The notes below the pieces were generated by a model. It saw only the letters and a program-made list of their open reading frames with translations. It made no database searches and was not told the origin of the DNA. DNA of 64,000 nt from an uncultured Opitutaceae bacterium (GTDB taxonomy: Bacteria > Verrucomicrobiota > Verrucomicrobiia > Opitutales > Opitutaceae), in assembly GCA_903862935.1 (NCBI GenBank), contig CAIOZY010000010.1, positions 1 through 64,000 on the forward strand. The letters are read 5' to 3'. Numbering within the stretch: position 1 is the stretch's first letter; every line of letters begins with the position of its first letter. Shown in pieces: positions 35,051-43,623 of the stretch. The translations under genes were made by a program, and so were the position numbers.

Positions 35051-35399
35051 GTGTTCGCGGGATCCCGCACAGGGAGGCGAAACAGTAATTGGGGCACTAA
35101 TGGCGCTCCCAAGGTTTTTCATGGGTTGGTTTCGGGCTGCAGGTCAAGGCGCTTAATATCACGCAAGCTGTTATTCATGAAATAGAAGGGTTATATGAGA
35201 TTTTCCCCTTCGCGCCTGCGATGAAGGGCAAAATCGTCGCGGGCCTGCAGGGCCTCATCAGGGAGCGCAACCGAGTGGCTGTTTTCCATTGTTTCGAAAA
35301 CGAAATTATGATCGAACCTGCGTGTCCGCTGCCCGTCGCATCGAAATTTCCTCGCCGGTCCCCACCGGCGCCCCGAACCAACGAAAACCACCTCCCACG
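35051..35399. other. 349-bp promoter region of the dsr operon
   Basis: No gene is supported in this gap. It is clearly more AT-rich than its surroundings, especially 35150-35210 ('TTAATATCACG', 'GGTTATATGAG'), and is likely to hold the dsr promoter. It contains the best-matching operator copy at 35292. The last 40 bases are a C/A-rich leader before dsrA without a Shine-Dalgarno sequence. Extending dsrA upstream to 35289 would place the operator inside the coding region, so the 35400 start is preferred. Confidence 0.6.
35292..35305 (+). promoter_or_regulatory. WTTCG-N4-CGAAA operator before the dsr operon
   Basis: Sequence TTTCGAAAACGAAA, a perfect match to both half sites. It lies 95-108 bases before dsrA. 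This copy connects sulfite respiration to the same predicted regulator as the SQ genes. Confidence 0.7.
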
Positions 35400-36812
35400 A
35401 TGGAAAAGATCAAGCTCTGCTGCGCCAAGTGCGGCTTCACGATCGAAGAATACACCGCCGAGGAACTGGCCACCGTTCCGCGCAAGGAGAAGCGGTACAA
35501 GTACCTTAAGGCCAAGTCCAGCATCTGCCCGAGCTGCCTCGCCTCCGGCCGGCTCGCGGAGACCCGCGTAACGGTGGACGCCGCGACCGGCCCGGCCCCC
35601 AAGGCCGCGCCCGCCAGCTCCGTCGCCGCCCCCATCGCCCACGAGGTGCATGCCGAGGGGGACACGCCGATGATGGACGCCATGTCCACCGGCCACTTCC
35701 CGAGCCACGCCGTGGAGCTCAAGAAGACCCGCTACCCTGCGCAGATGTACGAGCAGGCCCTTCAGCAGCGCCGCACCCAGTGGGGGTACGGCGGCTACGT
35801 CTCGCTGCCCGGTGTCGCCTCGGGGGTCTTGGTCCGCGCCTCGGCCCGTCCCGAGATCACCAAGGGATCCAATTTCGTCCGGATCATGGACCCGTGCGGG
35901 AACTTCTTCAGCACGAAGTCCATGTATGCGCTCTGCGACATCGCCGACAAGTACGCCTACGGCCTGCTGCACCTGCTGAGCACGGGCGGCGACCTGGAGC
36001 TGCTGGGTATCCCGACCGAGAACCTCAAGCCCGCCGTCGAGGAGATCACGGCGATCGGCTTCGACATCGGCTCGACCGGGGACGACTACCGCACGAGCGA
36101 GGAGTGCATCGGCCCGGCCAAGTGCGACCTGACGCTCTACGACACCCTCGGGCTGCGCGAGGCCTGGTACAAGCGCTTCCTCGACGACGTGCAGTACCCG
36201 CGCTTCCCGCACAAGATCAAGTGCAAGTTCTCCGGCTGCCCGAACGACTGCGTGCGGGGCTGCCAGAAGGCCGACTTCTTCCTGTGCGGCGTTTACCGCG
36301 ACGCCCCCAAGATCAACCAGGAGAAGGTTTCCAAGTGGGTCAAGGACGGCGGCGACATCGCCACCGTGTGCTCCCGCTGCCCGGGCAAGTGCCTGACCTG
36401 GAAGAACGGCGACGGCCTGAAGGTCGACAACGACAGCTGCCTGCACTGCATGTACTGCAGCAACAAGGTTCCGGGCGTCAGGCCCGGCGATGACCGCGGG
36501 GTCGCGATCATGGTCGGCGGGAAACTGCGCGGGAAGTTCGGCCCGATGCTCTCCAAGGTCCTGGTCCCGTTCATGAAGGCCGAGCCCCCGGACTACAAGG
36601 AGGTGTTCGACGCCCTCGAGCGCTTCACCGAGGTCTACGACGCGAACGCTCGCAAGAAGGAGAGGGTGGGCGACTTCATCCTCCGCATCGGAATCGACGA
36701 GTTTTACCGGCTGTGCGGGGTCGAGCCCGTCCCGCAGATGCTGGCCCAGCCCAGGACCAACTTCTTCACCCACTGGGAACCCGAGGAAGTGAAGGACGAG
36801 CGCAGGCTCTGA
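35400..36812 (+). CDS. dsrA: dissimilatory sulfite reductase, alpha subunit
   Basis: A 470-residue DsrA. Siroheme/[4Fe-4S] ligands: Cys236-x5-Cys242 ('ECIGPAKCDL') and Cys280-x3-Cys284 ('GCPNDC'). An inserted ferredoxin domain with 'CPGKCLTW...DNDSCLHCMYCSN' follows at about residues 325-358. With DsrB it reduces sulfite by transferring the sulfur to DsrC as a trisulfide, in the cytoplasm. Unusual is the N-terminus: a Cys8-x2-Cys11 ... Cys43-x2-Cys46 zinc-ribbon-like module of about 50 residues, then an Ala/Pro linker, before the usual DsrA core. No DsrEFH genes are nearby, in keeping with the reductive direction. It is first in a nine-gene operon, with a perfect operator upstream. Confidence 0.95.
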   Translation: MEKIKLCCAKCGFTIEEYTAEELATVPRKEKRYKYLKAKSSICPSCLASGRLAETRVTVDAATGPAPKAAPASSVAAPIAHEVHAEGDTPMMDAMSTGHFPSHAVELKKTRYPAQMYEQALQQRRTQWGYGGYVSLPGVASGVLVRASARPEITKGSNFVRIMDPCGNFFSTKSMYALCDIADKYAYGLLHLLSTGGDLELLGIPTENLKPAVEEITAIGFDIGSTGDDYRTSEECIGPAKCDLTLYDTLGLREAWYKRFLDDVQYPRFPHKIKCKFSGCPNDCVRGCQKADFFLCGVYRDAPKINQEKVSKWVKDGGDIATVCSRCPGKCLTWKNGDGLKVDNDSCLHCMYCSNKVPGVRPGDDRGVAIMVGGKLRGKFGPMLSKVLVPFMKAEPPDYKEVFDALERFTEVYDANARKKERVGDFILRIGIDEFYRLCGVEPVPQMLAQPRTNFFTHWEPEEVKDERRL

Positions 36813-36844
36813 GGCACCAACCCCCTAAGAAAAAGGACCATCCC

Positions 36845-37903
36845 ATGCCCGGAATCGGAATCCCCTCCCTCGCATCCAGCCTCCCGCCGATCGTCAAGCG
36901 CAACTACGGCCGGTGGATCTCACACGAGCACCCGCGCCCCGGCGTCATCAAGCATGACTCCGAGAGCGGCGAGGCCTGCTTCACGGTGCGGGCGGCAATG
37001 CCGCCCAACGCCCGAGTGAGCACCTCGACCATGCGCATGCTCTGCGGCCTCGCCGACGAGTTCGCCGAGGGCTTCTTCCGCGTCACCCAGCGCAACTCGA
37101 TCGAGTTCATCGGCGTGCCCGAGGGACGGATCGAGGAGCTGATCGCGCGCCTGGCCAAGCAGAACTTCCCCGTGGGCGGCACCAACCGCTCGCTGCACAA
37201 CACGACCTGCTGCACCGGCTACATGCACTGCCACCTGGCGGCGACCGACCCGGCGGCGATCATGAAGGCCATCTCGGAGATGCTCCACAAGGAGTACACG
37301 ACCGACTGCCTGCCGGCGAAGCTCAAGATCTCGGGCTCGGGCTGCATCAACAACTGCGGCGAGGGCTCCTGCGCCGACATCGGCATCGTCGGGATCCACC
37401 GCGACCTGCCCCCCGTCAACGCCGAGAAGCTGAAGGGCTGCGAGCTGCCGCTCGTCATCTCGGTCTGCCCGGTCGGCGCCATCAAGCCCAAGGGGCCCGG
37501 AATGGTCGAGATCGACCCCAAGAAGTGCATCCACTGCCCGGCCTGCTCGGTCGCGTGCGCCGCCTTCGCCCCCATCGGCAGCCCCGACGGCGACGGCGTG
37601 GCGATCGTGGTCGGCGGCAAGGCCGCGAACACGGGCGACGGCCCGGCGATCGCCAAGATGGTGATCCCGTACCTGCCCAACAACCCGCCCTACTTCCCCG
37701 AGATAACCCAGGCCGTTCGCAACATCGTGGACGTCTGGGTCGCCAACGCCCAGCCCGACGAGCGCATCGGCGAGTGGATCAACCGCATCGGCTGGGAGAA
37801 GTTCTTCCAGAAAGCCAAGCTCCCCATGAGCTTCCGCCTTGTCGACGGCTACGACGCCCGCTCGCTCGAGTACGCCAAGGCCAACGTCAGGTTCCGCTGG
37901 TAG
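36845..37903 (+). CDS. dsrB: dissimilatory sulfite reductase, beta subunit
   Basis: A 352-residue DsrB, 32 bases after dsrA. Ligand motifs: Cys123-x5-Cys129 ('CCTGYMHCH') and Cys167-x3-Cys171 ('GCINNCGEGSCADIGIVGIHR'); the ferredoxin domain carries 'CPVGAIKP' and 'KKCIHCPACSVACAAF' near residues 220-240. It forms the alpha2beta2 enzyme with DsrA, docking DsrC near the active heme. The length is normal. The sequence around the first motif (NTTCCTGYMHCH) departs from the TQGWVHCH of well-known sulfate reducers, which suggests a deep-branching Dsr lineage; this needs a tree. Start chosen at the ATG giving 'MPGIGIPSLASSLPPIVKR'. Confidence 0.95.
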   Translation: MPGIGIPSLASSLPPIVKRNYGRWISHEHPRPGVIKHDSESGEACFTVRAAMPPNARVSTSTMRMLCGLADEFAEGFFRVTQRNSIEFIGVPEGRIEELIARLAKQNFPVGGTNRSLHNTTCCTGYMHCHLAATDPAAIMKAISEMLHKEYTTDCLPAKLKISGSGCINNCGEGSCADIGIVGIHRDLPPVNAEKLKGCELPLVISVCPVGAIKPKGPGMVEIDPKKCIHCPACSVACAAFAPIGSPDGDGVAIVVGGKAANTGDGPAIAKMVIPYLPNNPPYFPEITQAVRNIVDVWVANAQPDERIGEWINRIGWEKFFQKAKLPMSFRLVDGYDARSLEYAKANVRFRW

Positions 37904-37936
37904 ACGGCCCCTCAAACCCTAGACCCACACATCCCT

Positions 37937-38254
37937 ATGCCCACCATCACACTGTCTGGAGAGCCCTTTGAAGTTGACGAGGACGGATTCCTAAAGGATC
38001 CCGCCCGCTGGAACGAGTCCGTCGCCAAGGGCCTCGCCTCCGAGGAGGGAATCTCAGAGCTGACTGAGGACCACTGGAAGGTGATCCGCTACTTGAACAA
38101 CTACTACAAGCAGTTCGGGAGCGCCCCCATGGTCCGCAAACTCAGCAAGGAGACGGGCTTCGATCTGAAGACGATCTACAAGCTGTTCCCGACCGGCCCG
38201 GCCAAGGGCGCCTGCAAGCTTGCGGGCCTGCCCAAACCCACGGGCTGCATCTGA
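37937..38254 (+). CDS. dsrC: DsrC sulfur carrier protein
   Basis: A 105-residue DsrC, the co-substrate of DsrAB. The C-terminal arm holds both functional cysteines, Cys93 and the penultimate Cys104, spaced by 10 residues ('GACKLAGLPKPTGC'), so it can form the trisulfide with DsrAB and be reduced by DsrMKJOP. That separates it from TusE-type homologues, which have only the penultimate Cys. The core ends with 'YLNNYYKQFGSAPMVRKLSK'. It follows dsrB by 33 bases, behind a C/A-rich leader. Confidence 0.96.
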   Translation: MPTITLSGEPFEVDEDGFLKDPARWNESVAKGLASEEGISELTEDHWKVIRYLNNYYKQFGSAPMVRKLSKETGFDLKTIYKLFPTGPAKGACKLAGLPKPTGCI

Positions 38255-38302
38255 GCCCCCGGGCCTCGCCGATCCCGCCCCCAGACCCCAGCCCAAACCA
38301 CC

Positions 38303-38488
38303 ATGTACGTCATCACGATCGACGAGGCCAAGTGCACCCAGTGCGGCGAGTGCATCAAGATGTGCCCTTGCGAGGTTTATAAGCTCGAGAACGGCAAGGT
38401 CACCGTCGGCAGCACCGACGACTGCAGCAATTGCCAGAGCTGCCAGTCGGTGTGCGCGCCTGCAGCGATCACGCTCGTAGAGATGTAG
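38303..38488 (+). CDS. small 2[4Fe-4S] ferredoxin in the dsr operon
   Basis: A 61-residue protein with two clusters: Cys11, 14, 17, 21 ('CTQCGECIKMCP') and Cys41, 44, 47, 51 ('CSNCQSCQSVCAP'). It lies between dsrC and dsrM (17 bases before dsrM), a spot where sulfate reducers often carry dsrD, a small non-ferredoxin protein not seen here. A soluble electron carrier for DsrAB, perhaps from pyruvate oxidation, is likely. Both cluster motifs are complete. Confidence 0.85.
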   Translation: MYVITIDEAKCTQCGECIKMCPCEVYKLENGKVTVGSTDDCSNCQSCQSVCAPAAITLVEM

Positions 38489-38505
38489 TCTGCCCGCCTT
38501 CCCCC

Positions 38506-39588
38506 ATGCCTGATCACGGGCCAGCGTCGCTCGGCAAGGTCGCTCCGGCCGCGTGCGGCGCCTGGCGGCTGGCCGCCCTGAGGATGGGGGTCCCCCTGCT
38601 GGCCGCGACCGCCCTGATCCTGGCGGCGTGGACCGCGGCGGGGTCGGCCAAAGCCGGGTTCCTCTTCGGTGTCGTGCTGCCCTACGGCTCCCTGGCCCTG
38701 TTCCTCGGCGGGATCACATGGCGGGTCCTCTACTGGGCGCGCGCCCCGGTCCCCTTCGCCATCACGACCACCTGCGGCCAGCAGGTCTCCCTCCCGTGGA
38801 TCCGCTCGAGCCCGCTCGAGAACCCGCACACCCGCTGGGGTGTCGCCGGGCGGGTCCTCCTGGAGATGCTGGCCTTCCGCAGCCTCCTTCGCAACGTGCG
38901 CCACCGGTGGGTCGCCGACGAGGGCTCACCGCCCCGGCTCGTCTTCCGGGCGAGCCTCGGCCTCTGGGTCGGTGCGATCGTCTTCCACTACTCCCTGCTC
39001 CTTGTCCTGCTGCACCACGCCCGGTTCTTCCTCGACCCGGTCTTCGGCTGGATCGAGGGGATATCCCGCCTGGACTCGTTCTTCAGGGTGGGCTCGGCGG
39101 CCTTCTTCCTGAGCGGGATCGCGCTGACCGCCGCCGCGCTCTACCTGCTCGGGCGGCGCGTGACGGATCCGTGGATGCGCCACCTGTCGCTGCCGTCGGA
39201 CTACTTCCCGCTGTACCTGCTGCTCGGGATCGCCCTGACGGGCGGCATGATGCACTACTCCACGCGGACGGACGTCCCGGCGGTCAAGGCCTTCTGCCTG
39301 GGGCTGGCGGCGCTGCATCCGGGGACGCTCGCCGGGGTGGGGCCCCTCTTCCACGTGCACCTCGCCCTGGCGTGCGTCCTACTGGCCTACATCCCGTTCA
39401 GCAAGCTGGCGCACATGGCGGCCCTGCCGCTCAGCCCCACGCGCAACCTTCCCGGGGCGGGCCGGATGATCCGGCACCGCAACCCCTGGAACCGCCCCGT
39501 CCCGGTGCACACCTACGGCGAGTACGAGGACGAGTACCGCGACAAGATGAAGGCGGCCGGGATCCCGGTTGAAAGGCAGGCGCCGTGA
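38506..39588 (+). CDS. dsrM: DsrM, heme b membrane subunit of the DsrMKJOP complex
   Basis: A 360-residue membrane protein with about five to six helices, of the nitrate reductase gamma-type cytochrome b family. Histidines that may bind heme b are seen in 'FHYSLLLVLLHHARF' and 'FHVHLALACVLLAYIPFSKLAHM'. It takes electrons from menaquinol and passes them to DsrK. The C-terminal cytoplasmic tail ('NPWNRPVPVHTYGEYEDEYRDKMKAAG') is characteristic of DsrM. The stop overlaps the GTG start of dsrK by 4 bases. Confidence 0.9.
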   Translation: MPDHGPASLGKVAPAACGAWRLAALRMGVPLLAATALILAAWTAAGSAKAGFLFGVVLPYGSLALFLGGITWRVLYWARAPVPFAITTTCGQQVSLPWIRSSPLENPHTRWGVAGRVLLEMLAFRSLLRNVRHRWVADEGSPPRLVFRASLGLWVGAIVFHYSLLLVLLHHARFFLDPVFGWIEGISRLDSFFRVGSAAFFLSGIALTAAALYLLGRRVTDPWMRHLSLPSDYFPLYLLLGIALTGGMMHYSTRTDVPAVKAFCLGLAALHPGTLAGVGPLFHVHLALACVLLAYIPFSKLAHMAALPLSPTRNLPGAGRMIRHRNPWNRPVPVHTYGEYEDEYRDKMKAAGIPVERQAP

Positions 39589-41189
39589 GCACCGAGGCAA
39601 GGCCAGCCCCCCCGGCCCCGGTGCCGTTCGACCCCAGCCCGCGCGACTGGCTCGAGCCGACGACGAAGTTCGCCGCCGGGCGCTGGAGCTACAGCGCGAA
39701 GCCCAAGGCGCTGAACACGCTCGGGTTTCCCAACCCCCGCGACTGGTCCCCGGCCGAGCCCGACTGGAAGCTGCCGGACAACTGGAAGGAGATCATCCTC
39801 CAGGGCCTCAAGGAGAGGATGGGCCGCTTCCGCTCGCTCAGGATCTTCATGGACTCGTGCGTCCGCTGCGGGGCGTGCGCCGACAAGTGCCACTACTTCA
39901 TCGGCACGGGCGACCCGAAGAACATGCCCGTCCTGAGGGCCGAGCTCCTGCGCTCGGTCTACCGCGGCGAGATGACGCTCGCCGGCCGGATCCTCGGGCG
40001 GCTCGTCGGGGCCCGGCGGCTCACCCCCGAGGTCCTGCGGGAGTGGTTCTACTACTTCTACCAGTGCACCGAGTGCCGCCGGTGCTCGGTCTTCTGCCCG
40101 TTCGGGATCGACCAGGCGGAGATCACGATGCTCGGCCGCGAGCTGCTGAACCTGCTCGGCCTGAACATCAACTGGGTGATGGACCCGGCGGCGAAGTGCT
40201 TCATGACGGGCAACCACCTGGGGATCACGCCCCACGCCCTCAAGGACAACCTGGAGTTCTTCGTCGACACGATCGAGGAGATCACCGGGATCCGGATCGA
40301 CCCGCCGATCAACAAGAAGGGGGCGCAGGTCCTCTTTGTCGCCCCGTCGGGCGACCTGCTCGCCGAGCCCGGCATCTTCACCCTGATGGGGTACCTGCTG
40401 GTGCTGCACCAGAGCGGGCTGGACTACACCTGGAGCACCTACGCCTCCGAGGGGGGCAACTTCGGGATGTTCGCCTCCCACGACCTGATGAAGAGCCTCA
40501 ACGCCAAGATCTACGCCGAGGCGCGCAGGCTGGGCGTCAAGTGGATCCTGGGCGGGGAGTGCGGGCACATGTGGCGGGTTGCGCACCAGTACATGGAGAC
40601 CATGAACGGGCCCGCCGACTTCCTCGAGGAGCCGGTGTCCCCGATCACGGGCACCCGCTTCGAAAACGCCCGGACGACCCGCATGGTGCACATCGCGGAG
40701 TTCACCGCCGACCTGATCCACCACGGAAGGCTCAGGCTCGCGCCGGAGCGCAACGACGGGTACCGGGTGACCTACCACGACTCGTGCAACCCCGCCCGCT
40801 CGATGGGCCTGCTGGAGGAGCCGCGCTACATCCTCGGGAAGACCTGCCGCCATTTCCACGAGATGCCCGCCGAGACGATCCGGGAGAAGACCTTCTGCTG
40901 CGGCTGCGGCGCCGGCCTGGGCAGTGAGGAGTGCATGGACCTGAGGATGCGCGGCGGGATTCCCCGGGCGGAAGCCGTCCGGGCGGTGAGGGAGAAGCAC
41001 GGGGTGAACCTGCTGTCCTGCATCTGCGCGATCGACCGGGCGGTGCTGCCGACCCTGATGGAGCGCTGGGTGCCGGACGTGGGGGTGGCGGGGCTCCACG
41101 AGCTCGTCGGCAACGCCCTGGTCCTCGACGGCGAGAAGCCGCGCACAACCAACCTGAGGGGGGAGCCGCTCGGAGGGGGCGTGGCCTGA
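39585..41189 (+). CDS. dsrK: DsrK, HdrD-like iron-sulfur subunit
   Basis: A 534-residue cytoplasmic iron-sulfur protein related to heterodisulfide reductase HdrD. Two [4Fe-4S] motifs lie at Cys92 onward ('CVRCGACADKC') and Cys161 onward ('CTECRRCSVFCPF'). The CCG domain is represented by 'DSCNPARSMG' and 'FCCGCGAGLG' near residues 400-445, the site thought to reduce the DsrC trisulfide with a special [4Fe-4S] cluster. It forms a module with DsrM, to which it is translationally coupled through a GTGA overlap. Confidence 0.93.
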   Translation: MSTEARPAPPAPVPFDPSPRDWLEPTTKFAAGRWSYSAKPKALNTLGFPNPRDWSPAEPDWKLPDNWKEIILQGLKERMGRFRSLRIFMDSCVRCGACADKCHYFIGTGDPKNMPVLRAELLRSVYRGEMTLAGRILGRLVGARRLTPEVLREWFYYFYQCTECRRCSVFCPFGIDQAEITMLGRELLNLLGLNINWVMDPAAKCFMTGNHLGITPHALKDNLEFFVDTIEEITGIRIDPPINKKGAQVLFVAPSGDLLAEPGIFTLMGYLLVLHQSGLDYTWSTYASEGGNFGMFASHDLMKSLNAKIYAEARRLGVKWILGGECGHMWRVAHQYMETMNGPADFLEEPVSPITGTRFENARTTRMVHIAEFTADLIHHGRLRLAPERNDGYRVTYHDSCNPARSMGLLEEPRYILGKTCRHFHEMPAETIREKTFCCGCGAGLGSEECMDLRMRGGIPRAEAVRAVREKHGVNLLSCICAIDRAVLPTLMERWVPDVGVAGLHELVGNALVLDGEKPRTTNLRGEPLGGGVA

Positions 41190-41190
41190 C

Positions 41191-41649
41191 GTGAGGCTCT
41201 ACAACGCCCAGTACATTCTGCCGGGGCTCGCGATCTTCCTCGCGGCGGCAACCTTCCCGTTCTGGCGCGGGGCGGCCGCCCGCAGCGCGGGATTCCGCAG
41301 CCCGCCCAACCCGGCCGGGGAGCGGTGCATCGAGCCCAAGCAGGTCATGCGCACCGAGCACATGCGGATGCTGGTCCGCTGGCGCGACGCCGTGGTCCGC
41401 GAGGACAGCCGCACCTACGTCGCCTCTGACGGCACCCGCTGGGAGAGGAGCCTGAGGACCTGCGTCGCCTGCCACGGCCACGCCGATGCGCAGGGCAGGT
41501 CCACGACCGCGGCGGCTGCCTGCAGCGAGTGCCACGGGCACATGGACGCGAGCCTCGACTGCTGGGACTGCCACCACGAATTCGCCGCGCCGGGTTCAAG
41601 GAGTGCGCGGCTCGAGCCCGGCCCCGCGGCCGGAAGGGGGCCCCTGTGA
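41191..41649 (+). CDS. dsrJ: DsrJ, triheme cytochrome c subunit
   Basis: A 152-residue protein with an N-terminal membrane anchor/signal segment and three CxxCH heme sites: Cys91-His95 (CVACH), Cys111-His115 (CSECH) and Cys124-His128 (CWDCH). An extra cysteine in 'ERCIEP' matches the distal Cys ligand that gives DsrJ its unusual His/Cys-coordinated heme. It faces the periplasm. GTG start one base after dsrK; its end overlaps dsrO by 4 bases. Confidence 0.92.
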   Translation: MRLYNAQYILPGLAIFLAAATFPFWRGAAARSAGFRSPPNPAGERCIEPKQVMRTEHMRMLVRWRDAVVREDSRTYVASDGTRWERSLRTCVACHGHADAQGRSTTAAAACSECHGHMDASLDCWDCHHEFAAPGSRSARLEPGPAAGRGPL

Positions 41650-42428
41650 GCGACCTGAGCCGGCGGGACATGCTGAAACTGTCGCTCCTGGCGGCCGCTG
41701 GACTTGCGCGCACCCGGCCGCTCTTCGCGTCGCTCGCCTCCGTCCGGCCCGAGGACGTGCTCGAACCCGGGGCTGCGCTCAAGGCGGGCCGCTGGGCCAT
41801 GGTGATCGATGTGCGCAAGTGCCTGGCCGCGACCGACTGCCCCGACGACTGCGCCCGGGCCTGCCGCAGCGAGCACAACGTCCCCGAGATCGGCGACACG
41901 AGGCACGAGGTCAAGTGGCTCTGGCGCGAGCCGGGCGAGCACCTGTTCCCCGGGGAGCTGGACCAGTTCAGGGGAGGGGAGCTCTCCCGCCGCAGGCTCC
42001 CGGCGCTGTGCAACCACTGCGCGAACCCTCCGTGCACCCGCGTCTGCCCGACCGGGGCCACCTTCTCCCGCCCGGACGGGATCGTCGTCATGGACCCGCA
42101 CCGCTGCATCGGCTGCCGCTTCTGCATGGCGGCCTGCCCGTACGGCTCGCGCAGCTTCAACTGGGAGGACCCGCGCCCCCACCTGAAGGCGGTCAACCCG
42201 GACTATCCCACCCGCACGAAGGGCGTCGTGGAGAAGTGCACGTTCTGCGACGAGCGGCTCGCCAAGGGCCGGCCCCCGGCCTGCGTCGAGGCCTGCAAGT
42301 ACAAGGCGATGTCCTTCGGGGACCTGAAGGACGCAAAGTCCCCCGTCGCCGCACTCCTGCGCGACAACTACAGCATCCGCCGCAAGCCCGAGCTGGGGAC
42401 CCAGCCGGCGGTCTACTACGTGATCTGA
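41646..42428 (+). CDS. dsrO: DsrO, periplasmic iron-sulfur subunit
   Basis: A 260-residue four-cluster ferredoxin-like protein. The N-terminal Tat signal 'SRRDMLKLSLLAAAGLA' shows export in folded form. Cysteine clusters: 'CLAATDCPDDCARAC', 'CNHCANPPCTRVCP', 'CIGCRFCMAACPYG' and 'CTFCDERLAKGRPPACVEAC'. It links the periplasmic hemes of DsrJ to the NrfD-like DsrP. GTG start overlapping the dsrJ stop (GTGA). Confidence 0.93.
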   Translation: MSDLSRRDMLKLSLLAAAGLARTRPLFASLASVRPEDVLEPGAALKAGRWAMVIDVRKCLAATDCPDDCARACRSEHNVPEIGDTRHEVKWLWREPGEHLFPGELDQFRGGELSRRRLPALCNHCANPPCTRVCPTGATFSRPDGIVVMDPHRCIGCRFCMAACPYGSRSFNWEDPRPHLKAVNPDYPTRTKGVVEKCTFCDERLAKGRPPACVEACKYKAMSFGDLKDAKSPVAALLRDNYSIRRKPELGTQPAVYYVI

Positions 42429-42429
42429 C

Positions 42430-43614
42430 ATGATCGAACGAGCGTTCATAGGACGGGCCCGCTCCCAGCTCTGGCTGGCGGCGCTGCTGATCCCGATCGG
42501 GGTGGGCCTGGCCTGCTACCTGAGGCAGTTCGAGAGGGGACTCGCCATCACGGGGATGGGCCGGGATGTGATCTGGGGCTTCTACGTGGCGCAGTTCACC
42601 TTCCTCGTGGGGGTGGCCGCCTCGGCGGTGATGGTGGTGGCGCCGTTCTACCTGCACCAAAGCCGGGAGTTCGCCCGGATCGTGATCCTCGGGGAGTTCC
42701 TAGCCGTCGCCGCGGTCCTCCTGTGCATCCTGCACATCTTCGTCGACCTGGGCCAGCCCGCTCGGGTCCTCAATGTCCTCATCCACCCGGCCCCGGGCTC
42801 GGTGATGTTCTGGGACATGGTCGTCCTGTCGGGTTACCTCGTGCTGAATCTGGTGATCGGCTGGACGTGCCTCGACTGCGAGCGCAACGGGGCCAAGCCC
42901 CCGGGCTGGGTCAAGCCGCTCATTTACCTGTCGATCCCCTGGGCGGTCGGGATCCACACGGTCACGGCCTTCCTCTACTGCGGCCTGCCGGGCCGCGGGC
43001 TGTGGCTCACGGCCCTCCTGGCCCCGCGGTTCCTGTCGAGCGCGTTCGCCTCCGGCCCGGCGCTGCTGGTCCTGATCTGCCTGGCGCTGAAAAGGTTCGC
43101 GGGATTCGACGCGGGCGAGGCGGGCCTGAGGAAGCTCACGGTGACGGTCGCCTACGCGATGGCGGCGAATCTGTTCTTCATCGCCCTGGAGTTCTTCACC
43201 GCCTTCTACAGCGGGATTCCCGGGCACCGGCGCGACCTCCAGTACCTGTTCTTCGGCCTGGATGGGCATACGGCCATGGTGCCCTGGATGTGGACGTCCC
43301 TCACCCTCATGGCCGCCTCGATCCCGCTCCTGGTGGCCTCGCTGCGCCGCAGGAGCATGCGGATCCTGGCCGTGGCTTGCTCCTTGGTGTTCGTCTCGAC
43401 CTGGATCGACAAGGGCCTGGGGCTTATCGCCGGCGGGCTCGCCGTGTCTCCGCTGGAGACCGTCGTCGACTATGCGCCGACCGCGCCCGAGGTCCTGATC
43501 AGCGTCGGCATCTACGCCTCGGGGGCGCTGATCCTGACCCTCCTGTACCGGATCGTGCTGTCCGTGAGGAGCGATGCGGACCACGGCAGCGCGGCCCTCG
43601 GAGCAGACTCCTAG
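42430..43614 (+). CDS. dsrP: DsrP, NrfD-like integral membrane subunit
   Basis: A 394-residue membrane protein with about 10 helices, of the NrfD/PsrC family, beginning one base after dsrO. It is the quinone-interacting partner of DsrO/DsrJ in the DsrMKJOP complex. Typical features are an early helix with 'WGFYVAQFTFLVGVAASAVMVVAPF' and a charged loop 'GQPARVLNVLIHPAPGSVMFWD' near residue 110. It closes the dsr genes proper. Confidence 0.92.
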   Translation: MIERAFIGRARSQLWLAALLIPIGVGLACYLRQFERGLAITGMGRDVIWGFYVAQFTFLVGVAASAVMVVAPFYLHQSREFARIVILGEFLAVAAVLLCILHIFVDLGQPARVLNVLIHPAPGSVMFWDMVVLSGYLVLNLVIGWTCLDCERNGAKPPGWVKPLIYLSIPWAVGIHTVTAFLYCGLPGRGLWLTALLAPRFLSSAFASGPALLVLICLALKRFAGFDAGEAGLRKLTVTVAYAMAANLFFIALEFFTAFYSGIPGHRRDLQYLFFGLDGHTAMVPWMWTSLTLMAASIPLLVASLRRRSMRILAVACSLVFVSTWIDKGLGLIAGGLAVSPLETVVDYAPTAPEVLISVGIYASGALILTLLYRIVLSVRSDADHGSAALGADS

Positions 43615-43623
43615 ACCCCTTAT

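Noticed and set aside
35289-35399. Extended N-terminus of DsrA from 35289
   Set aside because: It would place the operator inside the coding region and adds a basic, unconserved segment; the 35400 ATG follows a typical C/A-rich leader.
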